From positions 1 to 20,903 of the forward strand of contig CAYPHA010000075.1 of the NCBI GenBank assembly GCA_964410215.1: a stretch of DNA of 20,903 nucleotides. Direction: 5' to 3'. Of this stretch, positions 1 to 6,536 are shown piece after piece. Source of the stretch: CAYPHA01 sp964410215 (GTDB taxonomy: Bacteria > Calditrichota > Calditrichia > Calditrichales > CAYPHA01). The position numbers and the translations under genes are program-made. Position 1 is the stretch's first letter, and the number at the start of each line of letters is the position of its first letter. The notes below the pieces were generated by a model. That model made no database searches. It was not told the DNA's origin and was given only the letters and a program-made list of their open reading frames with translations.

Positions 1-1
1 C

Positions 2-1183
2 TTTATTACGATAACCGTTCAAAAAGTGAATCCAAAGCCTGAAACCTATCCCGATGGGGCTGTGGTGATTGGTGTGCATGATTCAGGCAAGGGCATCCCC
101 GAAGAAGAAATTGGTTCGATCTTTAAGCGTTTTGAGCAGGGTGAACATTCCCTGAACAACAGTCTGAAAGGCAGTGGTATCGGACTTGCCCTGACAAAAG
201 AACTGGTCTTGTTGCATCACGGTGACATAGAGGTGTCCACTGCCGTTGACGAAGGGACTAAATTTGATGTGTATCTGCCTCTTGGACGACAGCATCTGCA
301 GGCAGATGAAATTCTGGATCAAGAACGGGATGTTAACGCCCCGTTCGAAGCGGATTTCTATATTCCTGTATATCACGAAAAACCACAATTTAGTGATCAA
401 GCTGAACCTGCCGGTCAACAGGGGAATCGTTGCGAAATCGTAATCGTGGAGGACAACGAAGAAGTCCGTCATTATATTCGTGACCATCTTGAAAAAGAAT
501 TCCTGATTGCGGAAGCTGAAAATGGTGCAGCAGGAGAACAATATATCATCGAGCACCTGCCGGATTTGGTTGTCAGCGATGTCATGATGCCGGAAATGGA
601 CGGTGTCGAAATGACGGAACGGTTGAAGAAGAATCCTCTCACCAGTCATATCCCGGTCATTCTGCTGACGGCAAAAGCTTCCGAAGAAGCCCGTATCGAG
701 GGGCTTGAGACCGGCGCTGATGCTTACATGGCCAAACCGTTCAGCGCCCAGGAATTGATGGTACGGGCAAAAAAACTGATCGAGGGACGCAAAAAACTCC
801 GGGAGGCCTTTAAAAAGGAACTCCTGCTGGAACCGTCTGGGTCCGATGCGCCATCCATACAGGACATGTTCCTGACGAAGGTTACCGAAACCATTCAAAA
901 GCATCTGTCGGATCCGGATTTCGGAGCCGAGCGATTGTCAGGTTCGTTCAATCTCAGCCGGCGGCAGTTCCACCGCAAGGTGCAGGCACTGACCGGACAT
1001 ACGCCCGGGCAATTAATCCGGATGTTTCGCTTAAAGAAGGCAAAACAAATGATTGAGAAGGGTAACGGAACGGTTTCCGAAATCGCCTACGAGGTAGGAT
1101 TCAATAATCTGTCCTATTTCTCGAAATGCTTTTCCGAGCAATTCGGAAAACTGCCCTCCGAAATCGACCCATCACACAGATGA
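2..1183 (+). CDS. Hybrid sensor kinase / response regulator / AraC-type DNA-binding protein (5' partial)
   Basis: This is the C-terminal part of a one-piece two-component regulator of the HTCS kind. The reading frame is open to the left edge, so the sensor domain, histidine phosphoacceptor domain and true start lie outside the window. The GTG at 26 is internal. The first ~95 residues are the end of the kinase ATP-binding domain, with a G1 box (DSGKGIP) and a G2 box (KGSGIGLAL). Next comes a receiver domain (nt ~430-790) with acidic residues VEDNEE, the phospho-acceptor Asp at nt 578-580 in SDVMMPEMDG, the conserved LLTAK and the AKPF lysine. The last ~100 residues (nt ~870-1175) are an AraC-type double helix-turn-helix, ending in the typical IAYEVGFNNLSYFSKCF signature. 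In the family, such proteins sense a periplasmic ligand, often a glycan, and regulate nearby genes. Here the target is unknown; the secreted-protein block downstream is a candidate only by position. Confidence 0.93.
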   Translation, partial: FITITVQKVNPKPETYPDGAVVIGVHDSGKGIPEEEIGSIFKRFEQGEHSLNNSLKGSGIGLALTKELVLLHHGDIEVSTAVDEGTKFDVYLPLGRQHLQADEILDQERDVNAPFEADFYIPVYHEKPQFSDQAEPAGQQGNRCEIVIVEDNEEVRHYIRDHLEKEFLIAEAENGAAGEQYIIEHLPDLVVSDVMMPEMDGVEMTERLKKNPLTSHIPVILLTAKASEEARIEGLETGADAYMAKPFSAQELMVRAKKLIEGRKKLREAFKKELLLEPSGSDAPSIQDMFLTKVTETIQKHLSDPDFGAERLSGSFNLSRRQFHRKVQALTGHTPGQLIRMFRLKKAKQMIEKGNGTVSEIAYEVGFNNLSYFSKCFSEQFGKLPSEIDPSHR

Positions 1184-1216
1184 CTCCTACCACTAATTTC
1201 GCATTTACCCCTATAT

Positions 1217-1240
1217 TTTTTACTTTTTACTTTTTATTTT
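1217..1240. repeat. Heptanucleotide tandem repeat, array A
   Basis: Three 7-bp units, TTTTTAC twice and TTTTTAT once, run in phase from 1217 to 1237. A fourth partial unit runs into the inverted-repeat element that begins at 1241. The units fit the consensus TTYBTRY shared with arrays B, C and D. Array A probably formed one block with array B before the element inserted; that is inference from the adjacency. Confidence 0.6.
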
Positions 1241-1373
1241 TGAGTCCACTCCGAAAAGCACGATGGTGTCATGCTGAATTTATTTCAGCATCTCTAAGTT
1301 CAATAAAAACAGTGGATCCCGAAACAAGTTCGGGATGACAACTCCGTAATTAGCACTTATCGGAGTGGACTCA
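1241..1373. mobile_element. MITE-like inverted-repeat element (133 bp, non-coding)
   Basis: The ends are perfect 14-bp inverted repeats (TGAGTCCACTCCGA at 1241-1254 and its reverse complement at 1360-1373). The arms extend to 18 bp with one mismatch. Inside are two hairpins of identical geometry, each with an 8-bp stem and 5-nt loop: ATGCTGAA/TTCAGCAT at 1271-1291 and ATCCCGAA/TTCGGGAT at 1316-1336. The hairpins are flanked outside by GTCAT and ATGAC and look like degenerate inverted copies of one unit. There is no open reading frame of note, so any mobility would need a transposase elsewhere. Both outer flanks are T-rich 7-bp repeats. It could also be an RNA-structured or terminator-like repeat rather than a mobile element. 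Confidence 0.6.
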
Positions 1374-1374
1374 T

Positions 1375-1437
1375 TTTTTATTTCTTAATATTTACTGCTT
1401 CCTGCTTCCTGCTTCCTGCTTCCTGCTTCTTACTTCC
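1375..1437. repeat. Heptanucleotide tandem repeat, array B
   Basis: Three degenerate units (TTTTTAT, TTCTTAA, TATTTAC) at 1375-1395 are followed by a 3-nt phase shift. Then come four exact TTCCTGC units from 1399 to 1426, TTCTTAC at 1427-1433 and a partial TTCC. All match or nearly match TTYBTRY. The array lies on the right side of the inverted-repeat element and about 150 bp upstream of the first fibre-like gene. I see no gene or clear promoter between 1438 and 1589. Confidence 0.75.
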
Positions 1438-1589
1438 ATGTCAAAATACTGTCAAAAAATGTCCATTCCCTGTTAGACAACAAGCAGAATATTCCGTAAT
1501 TCTTATTACAGGATACCCCTCAATCCAGATAAATAGCGTAAAAAGATAAATCACATTGTTTGATTTCTTTTCTGACAGGAGGACGATCC

Positions 1590-4556
1590 ATGAAATCCAT
1601 CGCTGTCTTATTACGGATTATAACAATCGTTTTCATCGTGTATTCCGGTGGTATTTCCCAAACCTCATTTGTTGTCTCCCATAAAACCAGTGGCGATACG
1701 TTACTTAGCATCGATAACGATGGCAACCTGGGCATCCGGGTTCCTGAGCCTGAAGTACCTCTGCATATACTGATGAACAGTGCCGGTTATTGGCAGCATG
1801 GAATCCGGATTATCAATCCGGGACTGGAATCCGGCAACCAGTTGATGCTGACCTTCGGGTATCAGGATGCTCCAAACAATGCAGCTAATGTCTATTTCAC
1901 CTATAACGGGGACGCTTCGGAGCAGAACCGTCTGACCCTGGGGCTGCATGCCGTCGATGATGTCCTGAATATCCTGGCCAACGGCCGGGTGGGTATCGGC
2001 ACGACGAATCCTTCCGCCAACTTGGAAATGCGCGGCACCGATCCGGATGATGGTATCACTTTCAGTATCGGTAATTCCGATCTGAGCCACCAGATTCTGA
2101 TGTTTCCCGGGCGTGAAAATGATCCCAATCCGTTCATTCGCTGGAAAGCGGGTGATCCCTTAAGATTTTCCACAGACGAAGGCGGCTGGTCGGAAAAAAT
2201 GCGCATTGATGCCGGTGGGAATGTAGGAATAGGAACAGATTCACCGAGCCAGCTTCTGGAAGTAGCCGGTACCATTCGCTCGACTTCAGGGGGATTCATG
2301 TTCCCTGATGGCAGTGTACAAACAACGGCAACAGTTGACGGGGGTTCCGGAAATACGCTGGACGAGGCCTATGACCAGGGTGGCGCAGGAGCCGGTGCCG
2401 TGATAAATGCCGATGCCGGTGCGGTTGGGATTTCCGGTTCGGGTGGACTCTGGGTTAATGGATATATTGAGGGCTATGGAAATCTCGGACTGAGCGGTGG
2501 AGGAACGGAAGGTGGTCAGTTATCGCTCTTCGACGGTGACGGGGAGGGCGCCTGGGAAATGGACAATTCGGGAGATACGGATGTCGAGAATCTCCGTTTT
2601 TTCAGGGATAAAGGATTTAATGATATTTCCAATGCCCTGGTAATCAACAACAGCGGAAATGTGGGTATTGGAACAGGACGGCCTTCGGAAAAATTATCCG
2701 TGACAGGTACGGTGCAGTCCATGAGCGGTGGATTCCTCTTTCCGGATGGCAGTCTGCAAACTACCGCAGCGACGGGCAGTTCCGGAGGTAATACGCTTAA
2801 TCAGGCCTATGATGAGGGCGGCCCAGGAGCTGGCAGGACAATTCTGGCTGATAACGGAGCGGTTCGAATAGCGGGTCCGGATGGACTGGTTGTCGACACA
2901 TGCCTGGCTATTGGAACGATTACACCGGAATATCCTCTCGATATTCATCCGCAGAACCATATAAGGGGAATAAACATCGACCATGATTATACCGGTTCTG
3001 TAATAGCAAAATCTATTTATGTGGATTTGGATAAAACAGGAACTGGCAGCGCACAGGTGTATGGGGGAGAGTTTAAAATAACCAATGATAATGGAGACCG
3101 TGCAACTTCTGGTGTTAGCGCATCAGTAGATGGTACATCAACAGGATCAAAAATTGCAATCCAGGGTGCGACGCACGGAAACGTGGCTGGATCAAAGTAT
3201 GCATTGTATGGATATGCATCCGGATCGGATATAAAGTATGGGGTATATGGCACTGCAATTGGTTCAGGAATAAACTGGGCCGGTTATTTTGCCAGCGGGA
3301 ATGTTTACATATCTAACAGGCTTGGAATCGGAACAGAAGATCCTCAAGCCCTGATTGATGTTACAGGCAGTGCCATTTTTGAAGGAGAATACGGCAGCGG
3401 GACCATTCCGCGGGAGGGCGAAGGTTCCCGGATGATGTGGTATCCGGCAAAAGCGGCGTTCAGGGCCGGATTACTAACTTCCGGCAGATCAGGCGCATGG
3501 GATGCCGACAGTATCGGCAGCTATTCAACGGCGCTTGGATATAATACGCGGGCAAGCGGTACGCTTGGCTGTATTGCTATGGGATATGGTGCGAGTGCAC
3601 TTGCTACAACATCCACGGCCATTGGATTCTTTACAAAAGCCGACGCGAATTATGCAATGGCATTTGGAAATTATACCACGGCCAGTGGTCAGTCATCCAC
3701 GGCCATGGGCTGGTCCACCGTTGCCGAAGGCGGTTATTCAACGGCAATGGGATATGGTACAAGGGCAGAGCATTCCGGTTCGACGGCAATGGGTCAGGAA
3801 ACAACCGCCGCTAACAGTTATGCGTTTGCGGTGGGATACAGAACCACGGCAAGCGGTGTTTCTTCGATCGCAATGGGCCGGGAGACTGCAGCAAACGGAG
3901 GCTACACCACGGCGACAGGATATAATACCACAGCGGATGCCTACTGCTCAACCGTCATTGGCCGCTATAATGTGGGTGGAGGCAGTACGAGCAGCTGGAT
4001 TACCAGTGAACCGGTCTTTGAAATTGGCATTGGGTCCAGCAGTTCTGACCGCGAGAATGCCCTAACGGTATACAAAAATGGTAATCTGGAAGTTAATGGA
4101 CGTGTTGTCACTCCGGTATTAGAGATTACCGGTGGAAGTGATCTCTCAGAGCAGTTTAATGTCAGGGAAGCTGAGGAACAGATCAGATCCGGACTGGTCG
4201 TTTGTATCAATCCGGATAATCCGGGCGAATTAATGATGAGCACCGGAGCCTATGACCGCAAGGTAGCCGGAATCATCAGCGGCGCCGGGGGTATTGAAAC
4301 CGGTATGTTGATGGGGCAGAACAACTCTGTTGCCGATGGTCAGCATCCGGTGGCATTGTCGGGTCGGGTCTATTGCTGGGTCGATGCCTCAAACGGTCCG
4401 ATTAAACCCGGAGATCTTCTGACAACCTCGGAAAAACCGGGTCACGCTATGAAAGTTACGGATTACAGCAGGGCACAGGGGGCGATCCTTGGGAAGGCGA
4501 TGAGTCCCCTGAAAGAGGGCTGTGGCCTGGTGCTGGTACTGGTATCATTACAGTAA
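1590..4556 (+). CDS. Secreted fibre-like repeat protein with YadA-head-like repeats
   Basis: A 988-residue exported protein of unknown exact role, probably a surface or extracellular fibre. The ATG at 1590 is chosen because CAGGAGGA sits just upstream and a signal peptide follows (basic start, then a hydrophobic stretch to ~residue 24). The body has phage-tail-fibre-like repeats of the form NVGIGT..PS..LEV.GT (nt ~1990, 2225, 2660, 3325), twice followed by a GGF.FPDGS.QTTA block. Residues ~640-795 carry many short repeats such as STAMGYGTRA, like the beta-roll of YadA heads. Residues ~850-988 form a distinct C-terminal module containing GPIKPGDLLTTS and GHAMKV, a pattern I associate with large secreted proteins of related phyla. 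It has no S74 domain and no type IX tail. Its first ~140 residues closely match the protein at 6537. The TAA is 19 bp before the protease gene, so the two are probably co-transcribed. Confidence 0.85.
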   Translation: MKSIAVLLRIITIVFIVYSGGISQTSFVVSHKTSGDTLLSIDNDGNLGIRVPEPEVPLHILMNSAGYWQHGIRIINPGLESGNQLMLTFGYQDAPNNAANVYFTYNGDASEQNRLTLGLHAVDDVLNILANGRVGIGTTNPSANLEMRGTDPDDGITFSIGNSDLSHQILMFPGRENDPNPFIRWKAGDPLRFSTDEGGWSEKMRIDAGGNVGIGTDSPSQLLEVAGTIRSTSGGFMFPDGSVQTTATVDGGSGNTLDEAYDQGGAGAGAVINADAGAVGISGSGGLWVNGYIEGYGNLGLSGGGTEGGQLSLFDGDGEGAWEMDNSGDTDVENLRFFRDKGFNDISNALVINNSGNVGIGTGRPSEKLSVTGTVQSMSGGFLFPDGSLQTTAATGSSGGNTLNQAYDEGGPGAGRTILADNGAVRIAGPDGLVVDTCLAIGTITPEYPLDIHPQNHIRGINIDHDYTGSVIAKSIYVDLDKTGTGSAQVYGGEFKITNDNGDRATSGVSASVDGTSTGSKIAIQGATHGNVAGSKYALYGYASGSDIKYGVYGTAIGSGINWAGYFASGNVYISNRLGIGTEDPQALIDVTGSAIFEGEYGSGTIPREGEGSRMMWYPAKAAFRAGLLTSGRSGAWDADSIGSYSTALGYNTRASGTLGCIAMGYGASALATTSTAIGFFTKADANYAMAFGNYTTASGQSSTAMGWSTVAEGGYSTAMGYGTRAEHSGSTAMGQETTAANSYAFAVGYRTTASGVSSIAMGRETAANGGYTTATGYNTTADAYCSTVIGRYNVGGGSTSSWITSEPVFEIGIGSSSSDRENALTVYKNGNLEVNGRVVTPVLEITGGSDLSEQFNVREAEEQIRSGLVVCINPDNPGELMMSTGAYDRKVAGIISGAGGIETGMLMGQNNSVADGQHPVALSGRVYCWVDASNGPIKPGDLLTTSEKPGHAMKVTDYSRAQGAILGKAMSPLKEGCGLVLVLVSLQ

Positions 4557-4575
4557 AATGCCAGAGGAATATCAC

Positions 4576-6465
4576 ATGAAAACATCAGATAAATTTAAAG
4601 AAGCCTATCCTACACGTCATACGTTTTTGTTTCAAGTCATACAACGAATATTGTTGGTGCTTTTAATCATGTGTACGAAATCATTTACAGAGAACGGGAA
4701 GGCTTCTGCCAATATACGTCATCAATTGGCAAAATTACGGGTTGTCCCTGCGAAAGAAATTGGTCCGGATGAAAAACAGGCGGAGCCGATGCGCGTTTCG
4801 ATAAGCAGTAATGGGTATGTTCGCTTCCTTGGAGCACCGCCTGCACATCACTTTCCGGTTTCGTTGAATGTGCCCGGTGACCCTGAAACGACAGCGAAAA
4901 ACTTCCTCCGGGAGCATGAAGCACTCTTTGGGGCTCTCGGTTCGGCAACCGGTTTCGATGTGAAGAAATTCCGGAGCAAAAACAACAGGAATTATGTGCG
5001 ATTTCAGCAGGTGTATTCAGCGATTCCTGTTTTCGGCGGAGAGGTGATTATTCAACTTAATGAATCCGGTGGTGTCGCTTGTATCATCAGTGATATTATG
5101 CGGAACACCCGTGAGCTTGATGAGGGGCGGTTATCCGTCGTTCCGGCCATCTCCGGTGAGGCTGCCCGTGATATAGCAATAGAAATGTTCGTCCGGGAGA
5201 ATCCGTCTGTCCGCATTAATACAAGTGTAGCGAAACTTACCGTTTTTGATCCGTCAATACTTGGTTCAACCGGCGATATGCACCTTGTCTGGGACCTCCG
5301 GGTTTACAGTGAAGGGGATCCGTTAATAAATGAACGACTCCTTTTAGACGCCCACACCGGGGAGGTTATCCGGCATTACCCGTTGAATATCAGTGCCATG
5401 GACCGGGAGATTTATGATGCCAATAATACATCGTCCGATCCCGGAACCCTGGAACGCGCTGAGGGAGATGCTGCATCGGGGATAGCGAATGTTGATGATG
5501 CTTATGACTTTTTTGGCGATACCTATAATTATTATGCTTCCCAACACGGCAGGGATGGAATCGACGATAATGGTATGACGATCTCGGCAACCGTACGCTA
5601 TTGTAGGTCCGGTTCCACATGTCCTTATCAGAACGCATTCTGGAGTTACGGCACTGAACGCTTTTACTTTGGAGAGGATTTTGTAACAGATGATGTTACC
5701 GCTCATGAGTATACCCATGGGGTAACATCCTATGAATCCGATCTGATTTATGAGAATCATTCGGGAGCCATCAATGAATCGTTCAGTGATGTTTGGGGTG
5801 AATATGTTGATCTGGAAAATGGTGCCGGTGATGACAGTCCGGGTGTGCGGTGGGAAATCGGAGAGGACCTCCCGATCGGGGCTATACGTGATATGAGTGA
5901 TCCGCCGCGCTTTAGCGATCCTGACCGGATGGGTAGTGTTTATTTTATCGCCCCGGTGTCTGAGCCGACCCAGTATAATGATTATGGGGGCGTTCATACG
6001 AACTGCGGTGTGAGTAATAAACTCTGTTATTTGCTGACTGATGGAGATACGTTTAATGGCGCAACGGTGACTGGGATGGGGATAAGCCGTATTGCAGATC
6101 TGTATTATGAAGTTCAAACAAATCTGCTTTCTTCCGGAGCCGACTATACGGATTTCTACTATGCCCTGTCTCAGGCGGCGGTCAATCTGAACTGGACTGT
6201 CGCTGAAAGAAATAACCTGTATCATGCATGTTGGGCTGTGGAGATAGAGGAAGAAAGCAATGTATATGTGGATCAGGCCCATACCGGTCCTGAAGACGGA
6301 TCCATTACTAATCCCTATAATACGGTGTGGGAAGGATACGATGCGGCTTTACCTGGTGATAATCTTTATATACGAACAGGGACGTATTTTGAAGGTATCA
6401 TTTTTAATAAGATTATGATGATCCGGGCAAGAGACGGTGATACTGTAATCGATGGCAGACATTAA
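4576..6465 (+). CDS. M4 family (thermolysin-like) secreted zinc metalloprotease
   Basis: An extracellular neutral protease of 629 residues. The ATG at 4576 is preferred over in-frame ATGs at 4522 and 4558 because AGAGGA lies 8 nt before it and 4522 would overlap the previous gene. A hydrophobic segment (IQRILLVLLIM) near residues 22-34 is the likely export signal, with an unusually long polar N-terminus. Residues ~85-275 are the FTP/PepSY-type inhibitory propeptide. The catalytic domain has HEYTH at 377-381 and NESFSD with Glu401, exactly 20 residues after the second His as in thermolysin, giving the zinc ligands. GGVHTNCG near residue 474 carries the transition-state His. The last ~70 residues (from NVYVDQAHTGPEDGS) form a short beta-helix-like tail seen on other secreted proteins. 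Gene order suggests that it acts on the fibre proteins or is exported with them, but substrate and route are not shown. Confidence 0.92.
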   Translation: MKTSDKFKEAYPTRHTFLFQVIQRILLVLLIMCTKSFTENGKASANIRHQLAKLRVVPAKEIGPDEKQAEPMRVSISSNGYVRFLGAPPAHHFPVSLNVPGDPETTAKNFLREHEALFGALGSATGFDVKKFRSKNNRNYVRFQQVYSAIPVFGGEVIIQLNESGGVACIISDIMRNTRELDEGRLSVVPAISGEAARDIAIEMFVRENPSVRINTSVAKLTVFDPSILGSTGDMHLVWDLRVYSEGDPLINERLLLDAHTGEVIRHYPLNISAMDREIYDANNTSSDPGTLERAEGDAASGIANVDDAYDFFGDTYNYYASQHGRDGIDDNGMTISATVRYCRSGSTCPYQNAFWSYGTERFYFGEDFVTDDVTAHEYTHGVTSYESDLIYENHSGAINESFSDVWGEYVDLENGAGDDSPGVRWEIGEDLPIGAIRDMSDPPRFSDPDRMGSVYFIAPVSEPTQYNDYGGVHTNCGVSNKLCYLLTDGDTFNGATVTGMGISRIADLYYEVQTNLLSSGADYTDFYYALSQAAVNLNWTVAERNNLYHACWAVEIEEESNVYVDQAHTGPEDGSITNPYNTVWEGYDAALPGDNLYIRTGTYFEGIIFNKIMMIRARDGDTVIDGRH

Positions 6466-6536
6466 AATACGATTTCAAAGAAGCTGATCAGGAAGCATCA
6501 AAGTTAAAAATGCTTATAAGGGGAGGAGTTGCAAAA

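Noticed and set aside
83..904. 273-residue open frame on the - strand opposite the kinase/AraC gene
   Set aside because: It is antisense to a clearly coding gene with strong domain motifs and has no recognisable motif of its own.
1375..1437. Array B as a possible CRISPR
   Set aside because: The units are 7 bp and directly abutting, without spacers; no cas gene is present.
1494..1512. Imperfect hairpin upstream of the first fibre gene
   Set aside because: The arms have an unpaired base and no T-tract follows; in AT-rich DNA this can arise by chance.
3502..4065. 187-residue open frame on the + strand inside the first fibre gene
   Set aside because: It is a frame-shifted reading of the YadA-like repeats, which explains its regular look.
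5344..6282. 312-residue open frame on the - strand opposite the protease
   Set aside because: It mirrors the codon pattern of the M4 catalytic domain; its product is low-complexity and Ile-rich with no family features.
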